Shown in pieces: positions 24,340-33,614 of a DNA stretch of 64,000 bases (positions are counted from its first letter, which is position 1; every line of letters begins with the position of its first letter). Both the position numbers and the translations under genes were made by a program. The notes under the pieces were generated by a model that was not told the DNA's origin, searched no databases, and worked only from the letters and a program-made list of their open reading frames with translations. The stretch comes from Arthrobacter sp. ES3-54 (GTDB taxonomy: Bacteria > Actinomycetota > Actinomycetes > Actinomycetales > Micrococcaceae), in assembly GCF_029504395.1 (NCBI RefSeq), contig NZ_JAQFIF010000010.1, positions 86,526 to 150,525 of the forward strand, written 5' to 3'.

Positions 24340-25887
24340 TCACGTTGGTTCGACCGGAACGGCACCGCCGCCGTGGCGGATGCGCTTTACGACGGCTGTC
24401 GTGGACACATCGGCCACGTAGTCCAGAATCGCCACCGTGCCGCCATACCGTTCCACGACTCGGGCTTCCGTAAGCATCTCCGAGGAGTAGTCACCGCCCT
24501 TTGCGTAGATCTCCGGACGAAGCGCCTCGATGAGTGGCACCGGGGTGGGTGTGTCGAACACCGTGACATAGTCCACGCAACTGAGCGCGCCGACCACGGC
24601 GGCCCGGTCCGTGACGGAGTTGATCGGGCGATCCGGCCCTTTGAGCGCCCGGACGGAATCATCGCTGTTTAGGGCCACCACCAGGATGTCGCCCAGTTGC
24701 TTTGCTTGGTTGAGATACCGGGTGTGGCCGCGGTGCAGGACGTCAAAGCAGCCGTTGGTCAACACGATCCTCTGCCCGGCGGCCCGGTGGCGGCTAATCT
24801 GCCGGGCGAGCTCCCCGGCGTCGAGCGCGGTATCAGCGAAGCTGGCCAGGTGCTGGCCAAGATCATCCGTGCTGCACACCGACGTTCCCGTCCGGCGGAC
24901 CACGATGTCGGCTGCCGCCTGGGCGAGGTCCACGCTCGTCGTCAGCGGCAGCGAGGCGGCCCGGGCAAGTGTCAGCGCAGCCACGAAGGTATCCCCGGCC
25001 CCGGAAGCCTGCTTCTCCGTGACGGGCTTGGCCCATGTTCGGTGGACGTCGCCGGAACTGGGTATCAGGATTGCACCTTCACGGTCCAGCGTCACCACCA
25101 CGGCAGCTGCCCCGGTTGCGCGCAGCAGCTCCTGGCGATGCTCAACGACGACGGCGGGTCGCCTGGAGCTGGCCGACAACTTGATGCCGAGCACTTCGGA
25201 GGCCTCCTGGGCATTCGGCGTGGCCAAGTCCGGCCTGAGAGCAGCCCAGGGCCGGGGATCATGGGCGTCAACGACCACCAGCACGGACTCGGGGCGCCCC
25301 GCGAGGGCTGTGACGAGGGTGCTTTTCACCGGCCCGCTAAGAAATCCGGCACCATAATCGCAGATGACGACGGCGTCCTGGTTCTGGACAACTGCCGGCA
25401 GGGACCTGGCCGAGGCGTTGAGGGCTGCCGCCGGAATCCGTTCGGCGGTCTCATCGAAGCGCAGCAGCAGCTGGCCGGCGCTGCTGATCCGCGTCTTCGT
25501 CGTGGTGGTCAGGCCCGGGACGCGGCAGATATTCCCGGTGTCCACACCGGCTTCCCCCAGCTGTCGCAGCAATTCCGCACCTGCCACGTCGCAGCCCACG
25601 ACCCCAACGAGCCGCACCCTGGCCCCGAGGGCAGCCAGGTTCACGGCGGTGTTCGCGGCGCCGCCCGGGGCGAAACTGCGTTTGCCGATATCGACCACCG
25701 GGGCCGGCGCTTCGCGGCAGAGTCTTTCGATGGTGCCGCTCCACCAGCCGTCCAGCATTGCGTCGCCGACGACCGTTACCGCTGGACCGATCGCGGCCAA
25801 CCGTCTGGGAAGCCACTCTTCCAGGCCACGCTGCCCAGCCAGATCCCCGCCGCCGGGAGTGTTCTCCGCGGCCGAGCGCGGTGTCAC
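24340..25887 (-). CDS. hldE: bifunctional heptose-type sugar kinase / nucleotidyltransferase (HldE/RfaE-like)
   Basis: 515 residues, GTG start. The N-terminal PfkB kinase domain spans ~30-345, with the substrate motif GGAANTAVNLAALGARV and the catalytic ASGAGDTFVAALTLA. The C-terminal nucleotidyltransferase domain (~365-500) has TNGCFDVLHRGHTRYL (HxGH) and ALKGPDRPINSVTDRA. In Gram-negatives the same fusion phosphorylates D-glycero-D-manno-heptose 7-phosphate and then attaches AMP to the 1-phosphate. It stands divergent from a GT9 gene at the left edge of a glycan island that also has GmhA and GmhB. The nucleotide and exact sugar are inferred. Confidence 0.85.
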   Translation of the reverse strand: MTPRSAAENTPGGGDLAGQRGLEEWLPRRLAAIGPAVTVVGDAMLDGWWSGTIERLCREAPAPVVDIGKRSFAPGGAANTAVNLAALGARVRLVGVVGCDVAGAELLRQLGEAGVDTGNICRVPGLTTTTKTRISSAGQLLLRFDETAERIPAAALNASARSLPAVVQNQDAVVICDYGAGFLSGPVKSTLVTALAGRPESVLVVVDAHDPRPWAALRPDLATPNAQEASEVLGIKLSASSRRPAVVVEHRQELLRATGAAAVVVTLDREGAILIPSSGDVHRTWAKPVTEKQASGAGDTFVAALTLARAASLPLTTSVDLAQAAADIVVRRTGTSVCSTDDLGQHLASFADTALDAGELARQISRHRAAGQRIVLTNGCFDVLHRGHTRYLNQAKQLGDILVVALNSDDSVRALKGPDRPINSVTDRAAVVGALSCVDYVTVFDTPTPVPLIEALRPEIYAKGGDYSSEMLTEARVVERYGGTVAILDYVADVSTTAVVKRIRHGGGAVPVEPT

Positions 25888-26331
25888 GGTCGCCGGCTTC
25901 CGCCTAGGGCGCGCCCCATGATTTCGGGGGGCCTCGGCGGAGTTGCCGGGGCACTGCCAATACGTTCAACCGTTTGCGGTTCGCGGATAGACATCCGCTC
26001 CCTGGATCTGTTGCGTACGCAGTTGACGGTCGCAGACACGGGAATCCTTCCCTGGCTCCTGGAGAGGTCCTGAGCAGCTGCCGAAATACTCACAGGCCTT
26101 TCGCCGCTCTTCCTATGACCCATTACTTACCCCGTGGGGGCAGGTTTACACCCTTGGCCGGCGGCCGAAGTGCCCCCGATGCCTTGGGCTGATCACCGGC
26201 GGACGGTGTAGCCAGCGGCCCCCGAGGAGAACTATGGTTGCGGCACGGTCGGCCGAGGGCCGCTACACCGACGGCCCTCCATACGGACGACGAGCCAAGT
26301 GCCGAGGCAAGTACAGACGCGGGAGGACTTG
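25888..26331. other. divergent promoter region between the HldE-like and GT9 genes
   Basis: About 440 bases that must hold the promoters of both units. I see no convincing -35/-10 pair, riboswitch or gene. The GT9 ribosome-binding site GGGAGGAC is at its right end. Confidence 0.4.
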
Positions 26332-27477
26332 ATGCAAGGGTTCAGACCGGAAGTATCCGGCGACGCCGACGTTGTCGGCTGGGGCGTCGGACCGATTCTG
26401 GAGAAGTTCGAACGCGTCAGGCGAATAGCAGTGCTGCGCGGGGGCGGGCTGGGCGATCTACTGTTTGCGCTGCCGGCCATCGCTGCCCTCCGGGCGGCCT
26501 ACCCCGATGCCGTCGTCACTGTCCTGGGAACGCCCGTCCACCAGGAACTGGCGGCCAGCACCGCCGGACCAGCCTACGACGTCCGGGTTCTACCCTTCGC
26601 GGAAGGCATCCGGCCGGGCCCGGAGGACGGTACGGATCTGGAGGCCTTTTTCGCCCAGATGAACGGGGAATCGCTCGACCTCGCTGTGCAGCTGCACGGC
26701 GGAGGGCGCTTCTCCAATCCGTTTCTGCTGCGCCTGGGCGCCCGGCATACGGTGGGCGCCCGGACCCCTGATGCGGCTCGGCTGGAGCGCAACCTTCCCT
26801 ATGCCTACTACCAGCACGAACCGCTCCGAGCCCTCGAAGTTGCCGGACTTGCCGGCGCTCCCCCGGCCGGCTTGGAGGCTCGGCTTCGGCCTTTAGACCG
26901 CTACGCGGCAGGTCTGGAACCTTTCCTGGGAGGCGAGTCCGCCGTCGTGGTTATCCACCCGGGCGCGACAGACCCGCGTCGACGCTGGCCGGCGCGAAGC
27001 TTCGGCGAGGTGGCGGCGGCCTGCGCAGCGGACGGTGCCCGGGTGCTCGTTGTGGGCACCAGGGACGAAGAAGATCTGGCCGCAGCGGTAGTGGAGGCGG
27101 CCGCCTCGGCGCAGGTCACTTCGCTGGCCGGTGAGCTCGCGCTTGGGGCTCTGGCGTCGCTACTGGCCGCGGCAACGGTCCTGGTGGGCAACGACAGCGG
27201 TCCGCGACACCTGGCACAGGCGCTGGGTACCCCGACAGTAGGTCTGTACTGGGCCGGGAACGTCATCAATGCAGGCCCGCTGGGCCGCAGCCAGCACCGG
27301 GTACACGTGTCATGGCTGACACACTGCCCCGAGTGCGGCGCCGACATCACCCAGATTGGCTGGACGGCTCCGCGTTGCCCACATGAGAGCCCCCTCGTGG
27401 CCGGCATCAGCGTTGACGCCGTCTATCAGGACGTGCGGATGTTCACGGCCAAGAGCCCTCTTCCGCGGGGCAGATAA
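26332..27477 (+). CDS. glycosyltransferase family 9 (heptosyltransferase-like)
   Basis: 381 residues from the ATG at 26332 behind GGGAGGAC. GT-B fold: an N-terminal domain beginning IAVLRGGGLGDLLFALPAI, with the GDLL acceptor motif, and a C-terminal domain with VVIHPGATDPRRRWPARSF and GNDSGPRHLAQALGTPTVGL. These are the two signatures of WaaC/WaaF-type ADP-heptose transferases. The C-terminus has extra cysteines (CPECGAD ... RCPHE), a possible metal site. It is convergent with the SDR gene, overlapping it by 35 bases. It likely adds a heptose-type sugar to a cell-envelope glycan. Confidence 0.87.
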   Translation: MQGFRPEVSGDADVVGWGVGPILEKFERVRRIAVLRGGGLGDLLFALPAIAALRAAYPDAVVTVLGTPVHQELAASTAGPAYDVRVLPFAEGIRPGPEDGTDLEAFFAQMNGESLDLAVQLHGGGRFSNPFLLRLGARHTVGARTPDAARLERNLPYAYYQHEPLRALEVAGLAGAPPAGLEARLRPLDRYAAGLEPFLGGESAVVVIHPGATDPRRRWPARSFGEVAAACAADGARVLVVGTRDEEDLAAAVVEAAASAQVTSLAGELALGALASLLAAATVLVGNDSGPRHLAQALGTPTVGLYWAGNVINAGPLGRSQHRVHVSWLTHCPECGADITQIGWTAPRCPHESPLVAGISVDAVYQDVRMFTAKSPLPRGR

Positions 27478-28141
27478 GCAGCTCGCGGATCACGCATCCC
27501 GGAGGCTGGGAGAGTACGAAGAGGACAGCCTGGGCCACATTGGCGGGATCATTAAGTTTGGAATCATCCTGCGGCTTGTACTGCTCGGGCCGGTCGTCGA
27601 AGAACTTGGTCTTCATCCCGCCTGGAATCAGCGTGGTTACACCGATTTCGCCACTGGTTTCCGCGGCCAGGGCGTGGCTGAAGCCCACCACGCCGAACTT
27701 TGAGGCGCAGTATGCGGAGGCCTCCGGCAGCGCCCTCTTCCCCAGGGTCGACGCTACTGTGACCACCCGCCCACGTGATGACTTCAAGTAGGGCAGCGCC
27801 GCTCGGACCACGGACACTGTGCCCAGGAGATTGACGAAGATGACTTGCTCCCAGTCTTCGGCCGGAACGTTCTCCAGCTTTCCGCAGCGATCAATGCCTG
27901 CGGCGGTGACCACTGCGTCCAGGCCACCCAGGGTTTCGGCGGCCTGGTTGACCGCCTCACTCACGGCGGTCCGATTCGCGACGTCCACCTCGATAGCCTT
28001 CGCCGCGGACACGGTCCGGATGTCGCGGTCCAACACTATGGGCGTTCCGCCTGCCTGCAGCACGGCGTCGACGACGGCGGCACCGAGTCCGGAGGCGCCT
28101 CCGGTGACCAGCACCCTGCCATTTTGCATCTCGTAGGTCAT
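27443..28141 (-). CDS. SDR-family oxidoreductase
   Basis: 232 residues from the ATG at 28141. Classical SDR: nucleotide motif VTGGASGLGAAVVDAVL, DVAN, NAG-like VTAAGIDR, the catalytic Ser in VVTVASTLGK, and YCASK with the active-site Tyr/Lys. It follows the second HldE-like gene by 56 bases and is probably the last gene of the glycan operon. It may modify the sugar nucleotide or precursor. It is not an extended SDR, so it is unlikely to be the HldD epimerase. Confidence 0.85.
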   Translation of the reverse strand: MTYEMQNGRVLVTGGASGLGAAVVDAVLQAGGTPIVLDRDIRTVSAAKAIEVDVANRTAVSEAVNQAAETLGGLDAVVTAAGIDRCGKLENVPAEDWEQVIFVNLLGTVSVVRAALPYLKSSRGRVVTVASTLGKRALPEASAYCASKFGVVGFSHALAAETSGEIGVTTLIPGGMKTKFFDDRPEQYKPQDDSKLNDPANVAQAVLFVLSQPPGCVIRELLICPAEEGSWP

Positions 28142-28197
28142 GATATTCCTTTCACTTTGCAGCCGGTCGAGGAGCGCCGGCCCGGGACGGAGGTCGG

Positions 28198-29577
28198 TCA
28201 GCCGACGCGGGCCAAGGCATCGGCGAGGTGAGTCGTGGAGCGCGCTGGATGGTAGGGAACGGTGAGGCAGCGGCCGCCCCAGCTCTCCACCAGCGGGGTT
28301 TCGGGCAATCGCCGGACGTCGTAGTCTCCTCCCTTTACCCAGATGTCCGGTCGCAGCATGTTGAGGCATTTTTCCGGGGTGTCTTCGTCAAAGACGAGCA
28401 CGGCGTCGACGCACCCGAGGGCCAGCAACAGTTCCACCCTGTCCAGCTGATTGATGATGGGACGGGATGCCCCCTTGATCCGCCGAACGGACGAGTCCGA
28501 ATTCAGGCACACGATCAGGCAATCGCCAAGAGCCCTGGCGGCTGCGAGCGACCGCGCGTGACCGGCATGGAGCAGATCGAAGCAACCACCGGTCGCCACC
28601 ACGGTTCCGCCGGCCCGTCGCACCCGGCGGGCCAGCGCCACCGCATCATTGCCCCGCAAGCCCGTGCTGTGCCCCGATACCGGCCGGGGTCCGCCATTCA
28701 GCGCCCCCACGCCGCCGCCAGCCAGGAACAATGCCGCTTCACGGACTGCGACGCGTGCCGATTCCGTGAGGTCGTGGCCAGCCGCGAGCTGGGCAGCGAG
28801 GCTGGCTGCCAGCCTGTCGCCCGCGCCGCAGGGGTCGACGACTCGGGTTTCCGGCGGCGGAATGTGCAGTGCGGCCGGGCCGGTGGAACGCGCCAGGGTC
28901 GCCCCGTACTCGCCTTGGGTCACGAGCACGGCGTTGCTGCGCCAGAGACTCATCAGTCTCCGGGCCAGCTCTCCCGGGCTGTCTGCGGATGGTGCTGGGG
29001 ACAGGAGTGCCGCAGCCGCGCGGGCCTCGGCCCAATTGGGCGTCACAACGGCGACGCTCTCGATTGGCGCGGCCCCGGCGGGATGCGGATCCCAGATGAT
29101 GGGAATGCGACCTGCTAGTCGGGCCAGCGCCGCACGAAGGGACGGGTTGCTCGTCAGGCCTCTGCCGTAATCGGCCACTACGATGGCGGCCCCGCCGTCC
29201 AGTGCCCGCAGCATTGCCGACGTCACAGCGGGGACAGGTGCGCGTTGGCAGCCTTCATCGAACCGCACAATCGGGTGGCCGTCGGCGCGAACCCTGGTTT
29301 TGACCGGGGTCGGGGCGCCTGATGGACCAGCGACCACGGTGACGCCAGCAAGTTGCCCCCCGAGCCGGGTAGCCGCCTCGTCCGATCCGAGTACTGTCAC
29401 CAGAACCACGTGGTGCCCGTCTTCGACGAGCATGGTCGCGACCAAGCCAGCCCCGCCTGCACGGTCACGGGCACCGGAAACGTCAACCACTGGCACGGGT
29501 GCATCCGGGCACAGCCGCGTGGCCACCCCGTCAACGTCAACGTCAAGCAGGATATCGCCGACCACAACGATGTTCAT
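28198..29577 (-). CDS. second HldE-like kinase/nucleotidyltransferase
   Basis: 459 residues. An N-terminal ribokinase-like domain has the catalytic PCGAGDRLAASLAAQLA. The usual GGAAN substrate motif reads RAGGAGLVATML, without the Asn. The C-terminal cytidylyltransferase-fold domain (~325-455) is intact: TGGCFDLLHAGHARSLAAA and RIKGASRPIINQLDR. Its start overlaps the stop of gmhA by 4 bases. Having two such fusions in one island suggests separate sugars, or that one domain in each has taken over one step. The kinase specificity is likely altered. Confidence 0.83.
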   Translation of the reverse strand: MNIVVVGDILLDVDVDGVATRLCPDAPVPVVDVSGARDRAGGAGLVATMLVEDGHHVVLVTVLGSDEAATRLGGQLAGVTVVAGPSGAPTPVKTRVRADGHPIVRFDEGCQRAPVPAVTSAMLRALDGGAAIVVADYGRGLTSNPSLRAALARLAGRIPIIWDPHPAGAAPIESVAVVTPNWAEARAAAALLSPAPSADSPGELARRLMSLWRSNAVLVTQGEYGATLARSTGPAALHIPPPETRVVDPCGAGDRLAASLAAQLAAGHDLTESARVAVREAALFLAGGGVGALNGGPRPVSGHSTGLRGNDAVALARRVRRAGGTVVATGGCFDLLHAGHARSLAAARALGDCLIVCLNSDSSVRRIKGASRPIINQLDRVELLLALGCVDAVLVFDEDTPEKCLNMLRPDIWVKGGDYDVRRLPETPLVESWGGRCLTVPYHPARSTTHLADALARVG

Positions 29578-30278
29578 GACCCGGCCCCAGGCGTGGATTC
29601 CCAGGGGCCTTGCCTCAGGATCTCGGCGTCAAAGGCACGGCAAATGGCATGCAGCGCAACTAAATGACACTCTTGGGCACTGGCCGCCGGACCGTCGATC
29701 GTGACAGCTTCATCGCAGTTCACGGCCAGCGGATTCGGGCCCGTGCCGGTCAGCGCCCAGGTCGTCACGCCCAGTCCTCTTGCGGTTTCGACCGCACGGA
29801 GCAGGTTGACGCTTCTCCCGCTGGTGGAGAGCAACATCAGGACGTCCCCGGAGCGGGCGTGCGCCCGCACCTGGCGGGCAAAAAGCTCCTCGAAGCCGTA
29901 GTCATTGGCAATGGCGGTCACGGCTGAGGTCTCGGCATGAAGCGAGATTGCCGAGAACGGCATCCGTTCGCCGTCGAACCGTCCCACCAGCTCCGCCGTC
30001 AGATGCTGGGCCTCTGCGGCAGACCCGCCGTTGCCGGCCGCGAGCAGCCTCGCTCCGCGCGCCAACCGGCGCGCCAGTTCCTCCCCCCAGGCCGCCAACC
30101 GGAACGACTGGCTCCGCAGTGACTCGAGCGCCGGGAGGACGTTGTCCAGGTGCGATCGGACGGCTGCCACTGACCCTGGCCGGACGAAGGAAGAATCAGG
30201 GCGGTTCGTGCGCTCACTGTCTTCGGGCAGCAGCAGAAGAGGATAATCCGCCCGGTTCTGGGACCACTCCGCGGTCAC
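29574..30278 (-). CDS. gmhA: phosphoheptose isomerase-like SIS protein (GmhA)
   Basis: 234 residues from the GTG at 30278, which overlaps the preceding GT4 stop (GTGA). The SIS fold holds AAGNGGSAAEAQHLTAELVG and LLSTSGRSVNLLRAVETA, the signatures of GmhA, which converts sedoheptulose 7-phosphate to D-glycero-D-manno-heptose 7-phosphate. It also has EELFARQVRAHARSGD. About 40 N-terminal residues are extra compared with GmhA of about 195. The neighbouring gmhB and hldE-like genes make the heptose role more likely than a generic SIS role. Confidence 0.85.
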   Translation of the reverse strand: MTAEWSQNRADYPLLLLPEDSERTNRPDSSFVRPGSVAAVRSHLDNVLPALESLRSQSFRLAAWGEELARRLARGARLLAAGNGGSAAEAQHLTAELVGRFDGERMPFSAISLHAETSAVTAIANDYGFEELFARQVRAHARSGDVLMLLSTSGRSVNLLRAVETARGLGVTTWALTGTGPNPLAVNCDEAVTIDGPAASAQECHLVALHAICRAFDAEILRQGPWESTPGAGS

Positions 30279-31531
30279 AGCGCCGCTCCTTCCACAGAGT
30301 CCAGCCGGCGGGAACCAGCACAGGCGGCCAGCGTATGCAGATATGCCCTTTCCGTTTCGGCGGCTACGCGGTCCCACGAGTAGCGGCCCCGCACACGCTC
30401 CTGCCCGGCGCGCCCCAGTTCCCGGCGCAACCTGGTGTCACCCAGCAATCTGGCGAGGGCTGCGGCTAGGGCGGCCGGGTCCTTCGGAGGCACATGCAGT
30501 CCAGTGCCGTGATCCACCACCGTGTCCCGCAGTCCGCCGACTGCTGCGGCCACTACTGGGATTCCGCACGCCATTGCTTCCAGCGGCACGATCCCAAAGG
30601 GTTCGTACCAGGGGGTGCACACCACGGCGTCTGCGCTGCGGAAGATGCCAGGCATGGCACCACGGGGCACCTGCCCGCGGAAGGTGACCTGGTCCCGGAC
30701 TCCGAGTTCCGTGGCGACGGCGGCGAGCCTGCGTGCTTCTGCGTCGTCTTCACGTGCGCCAGCGTCACCGCCGCCGACTATGAGGAGTTCAATGTCGGCG
30801 AAGCCCGCAGTCCGAAGCAGGGGCAAGGCCCTGATGGCCAAATCGACGCCTTTGCGGGGAACCAGCCTCCCGACGGAGAGGATACGGTGGGCGCGACTGC
30901 GGGACTCGACCGGCCCGTCGCCTGCGAACAGTTGAACATCCACGCCGCACGGCGCGATGGAGACTCTGGCGGTGTCGATTCCCATGGCCTTCAGTTCGAA
31001 GACCTCATCGGAACAGGTGGCAATAATGCGGTCCACGGACCGTGCCACCGACGGCTCAAGCCACTGCCTTTCGGGCGGACTGGTGTCCTGGGCACCCTGA
31101 TGCCTGCGTTTGACGGTGCCCAGCGCGTGGAATGTCTGGACTACCGGGACGTGTACGCTGATGGATCCGCGCCGTGCCGCATCCAGCGCGGCCAGACCGG
31201 ACATCCAGAAGTGCCCGTGGACCACGTCCGGGGGATGGTTGCCCCAGTCGTGGAAAATACCGTCGGCGAGCTTACCCATAAATGGCAGGAGATCGTCCTT
31301 GGGCAGGCGGTGGGCGGGCCCGGCATCGACATGGACGACCTCCAGATCCGGCAGGATCCGGACCCGCTCGGGCAGTTCGGCCGAGTCCCGTCGGGTATAC
31401 ACCGTAACGTGGTGCCCGCGGCGGGCCAGAGACTCCGACAGCGCGGCGACATGCACATTTTGGCCGCCGGCATCCACTCCGCCCAATGCTGCCAGCGGAC
31501 TGGCATGTTCTGAAACCATGGAGATTTTCAC
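30275..31531 (-). CDS. GT4-family glycosyltransferase
   Basis: 418 residues from the GTG at 31531 (VKISMVSEHASPLAAL), which overlaps the stop of the next upstream gene by 4 bases. GT-B enzyme: N-terminal GGVDAGGQNVHVAALSESLA, as in MshA and sucrose-phosphate-synthase-like enzymes. The C-terminal donor domain has LSVGRLVPRKGVDLAIRAL and the E-x7-E motif in YEPFGIVPLEAMACGIPVVA. A role in mycothiol synthesis (MshA) is possible by similarity, but its position inside the heptose operon favours glycan assembly. Confidence 0.85.
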   Translation of the reverse strand: MKISMVSEHASPLAALGGVDAGGQNVHVAALSESLARRGHHVTVYTRRDSAELPERVRILPDLEVVHVDAGPAHRLPKDDLLPFMGKLADGIFHDWGNHPPDVVHGHFWMSGLAALDAARRGSISVHVPVVQTFHALGTVKRRHQGAQDTSPPERQWLEPSVARSVDRIIATCSDEVFELKAMGIDTARVSIAPCGVDVQLFAGDGPVESRSRAHRILSVGRLVPRKGVDLAIRALPLLRTAGFADIELLIVGGGDAGAREDDAEARRLAAVATELGVRDQVTFRGQVPRGAMPGIFRSADAVVCTPWYEPFGIVPLEAMACGIPVVAAAVGGLRDTVVDHGTGLHVPPKDPAALAAALARLLGDTRLRRELGRAGQERVRGRYSWDRVAAETERAYLHTLAACAGSRRLDSVEGAAL

Positions 31532-32544
31532 TGGCCCTTCCCTTCTTGCGTTGGAATCAGAATCCGCCCCGTCCGGAAGCGCGGCGAGGTCAGGTCCTCG
31601 AGCAGCTCGTTCCAAGCGCGGAGGAAGGCATCGAGGCCGTAGCGTTCCAACACTGCTTCCCGGGCGATGTTTCCCCGCTGCCGGGCTTCCGCGGGGTCCC
31701 GAACCAGCTGGGCGGCGACGTGCACGAGTTCATCGACATTCGTGGAGATTGCTCCGGCCTCGGGGGGAACAGTGCGTGCCGCTTCAGTGGTTCCCAGCAC
31801 CACGACGGGCATCCCAAGGTGCATCGCCTCCAGCAGTGCCAGGCCCAGGGACGTCCACCGAACCGGGTGGAGATAGACTCTGCAGCGTGCAAGTTCACGG
31901 TGCAGGCGTGCGGTCTGCAGGTCTCCGCAGACCGTCAACTTCATCGCTGGGAGCCCGGTAGCCTCCGACAGTCCTGCTCCGCCCATGCCGAAGACCCGCA
32001 GCGGCGCCGCAGCGGCGAACCGAGCCAGCAAGTCAGTGCCAGTGACCCGGCCCCGCCGAACGGGTTCGTTGACCACGGCGCCGAGTTCAGGGACTTCACC
32101 GCTGTATAGATGCCCCGGGTCCGGGATGCCGTGCTCGATGACGATTGTCGGGGCGGAGCCGTTGTCCCAGATCAGCTGGTTGAAGTAGGTGACGTGCACC
32201 AGCGGGATGACTTGTTGATCTGCGAACGGATGCACCGAGTGGGGAACGTCGCCCTTTGGGGTGTTGTGCTCCAGAAACACCGCGGGGAGGTCCTTGCCAG
32301 GGATCCGGCCCAGCGCACGTACGACTTCTGCTAGCTCCTCCACCCGTTGCAGGATGACGGCGTCCACGCTGTCGGGATCGAGTGCATCGAGGGCAATCTC
32401 CCGGACCGATGCGGGCCAATCCCGGCCTCCACGGCCCAGCCCCCACGCCCCGCGCTCGGGAAGCACCGGCAGGAGATACTCATGCGGGCCCCTGACGAAC
32501 GCATCCGTCCAGCCCCCATGCACATGCCAGAGAAGGATTCTCAT
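31528..32544 (-). CDS. glycosyltransferase, GT4-like
   Basis: 338 residues, ATG at 32544 overlapping the GT9 stop. The sequence opens MRILLWHVHGGWTDAFVRG. The C-terminal donor-binding half has CRVYLHPVRWTSLGLALLEA and MHLGMPVVVLG, the usual E-x7-E type region. The N-terminal part (VILQRVEELAEVVRALG; VFLEHNTPKGDVPHS) is as in enzymes that act on cell-surface glycans. Translationally coupled to both neighbours. Donor and acceptor unknown. Confidence 0.8.
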   Translation of the reverse strand: MRILLWHVHGGWTDAFVRGPHEYLLPVLPERGAWGLGRGGRDWPASVREIALDALDPDSVDAVILQRVEELAEVVRALGRIPGKDLPAVFLEHNTPKGDVPHSVHPFADQQVIPLVHVTYFNQLIWDNGSAPTIVIEHGIPDPGHLYSGEVPELGAVVNEPVRRGRVTGTDLLARFAAAAPLRVFGMGGAGLSEATGLPAMKLTVCGDLQTARLHRELARCRVYLHPVRWTSLGLALLEAMHLGMPVVVLGTTEAARTVPPEAGAISTNVDELVHVAAQLVRDPAEARQRGNIAREAVLERYGLDAFLRAWNELLEDLTSPRFRTGRILIPTQEGKGQ

Positions 32545-33614
32545 GGGTGCCGCACCCTCCGCGCCGATAGTGACGACACTCCGCCGAGTAGCCGTTCGAC
32601 GGCTTCCAGGAGTTGCTCAGGTGCAACCGAGGCCAGGCAGGGATGGCCCGGGACGGGGCACTCAGTTGCGCGGCTTGACTTGCACGGCGCGTCCTGGTCC
32701 CCCAGGATCTCCAGGGGGACGCCGTAGGGCGCCCAGCGGATGGCTGGAACCACCGGAGAGAACAGGCACGCTACCGGCGTGCCGAGCGCCGCTGCCAGAT
32801 GTGCCGGGCCCGTGTTGCCCGTGACCAGGACCCTGGCACGGGCAAGGACACCTGCCAGGGTCTTCAGATCGGTCCGCCCCCCCAAGTCCAGGGCGGAAGG
32901 CCCCGCGACCGTGGCCGTGAGCTTAGTTTCGGCGGGGCCGCCGGTCACCACAACCCGGTGCCCGGCGCCCTCGAGTAGTTCCACCGCCGCCGCATGATGC
33001 AGCGCGGGCCACGCGCGGGCGGGCGCGGAGGCCCCCGGATGGACAACGATGTAGGGTTCCTCCCCCACCAAGTCCCGCACGTCCGGATACCCTTCAACGC
33101 GGAGCCTGCCGTCGTCCCCGGCAGGAAGGGTGAAGCCGGCCGCCCGTGCAATCCCGAGGCCCCGTTCGGATTCCGGCTGGTCTTCAGGAAAGTCCTCGCC
33201 AGGTCGAAGGCGGACGTCGAGGAGGTTGCCCGCATAGTCTGTGGACGCGCCGGCAATGCGGCCGACCCCGGCCAGCCGCAGCAGCAGAGCAAGGGGCAGC
33301 GGCGACTGGTGGAACGACGTCAGGATGACCGCCTCCGTGATCCGCGAATCGGTGACGAACGCCTTTAGCGCATCCACCTGACCCGCTTCCACCCGCGGGG
33401 CCGGGTTCGCGATCCACGGACAGTTCCAGCTATAGGCCTCGGCAACCCCCGGGAGGAGCGATGCCGCCGGCTCCCCCTGCGGCCCGCACAGCACGACGAC
33501 GTCGTTGGGATTACCTCCATGAGATTGGCCGCCATGGGCAACAGCACGGATGGCCGGACCCGCCAGCAAGACGTCGCCGACGCTGTCCAGCCGGGCCACC
33601 AGGACCCGCGTCAT
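32541..33614 (-). CDS. glycosyltransferase family 9 (heptosyltransferase-like)
   Basis: 357 residues. It starts MTRVLVARLDSVGDVLLAGP, the typical GT9 N-terminus with the GDxLLxxP motif. The C-terminal half has YIVVHPGASAPARAWP and VTGNTGPAHLAAALGTPVAC, the ADP-heptose-binding motif. Start and stop overlap the neighbours by 4 bases each (gmhB before, GT4-like after). Cysteine-rich end (CKSSRATECPVPGHPC). One of three GT9 enzymes of the island. Confidence 0.87.
   Translation of the reverse strand: MTRVLVARLDSVGDVLLAGPAIRAVAHGGQSHGGNPNDVVVLCGPQGEPAASLLPGVAEAYSWNCPWIANPAPRVEAGQVDALKAFVTDSRITEAVILTSFHQSPLPLALLLRLAGVGRIAGASTDYAGNLLDVRLRPGEDFPEDQPESERGLGIARAAGFTLPAGDDGRLRVEGYPDVRDLVGEEPYIVVHPGASAPARAWPALHHAAAVELLEGAGHRVVVTGGPAETKLTATVAGPSALDLGGRTDLKTLAGVLARARVLVTGNTGPAHLAAALGTPVACLFSPVVPAIRWAPYGVPLEILGDQDAPCKSSRATECPVPGHPCLASVAPEQLLEAVERLLGGVSSLSARRVRHP

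Noticed and set aside
24697..26073. 458-codon open frame on the plus strand
   Set aside because: Antisense to the HldE-like gene, no domain seen.
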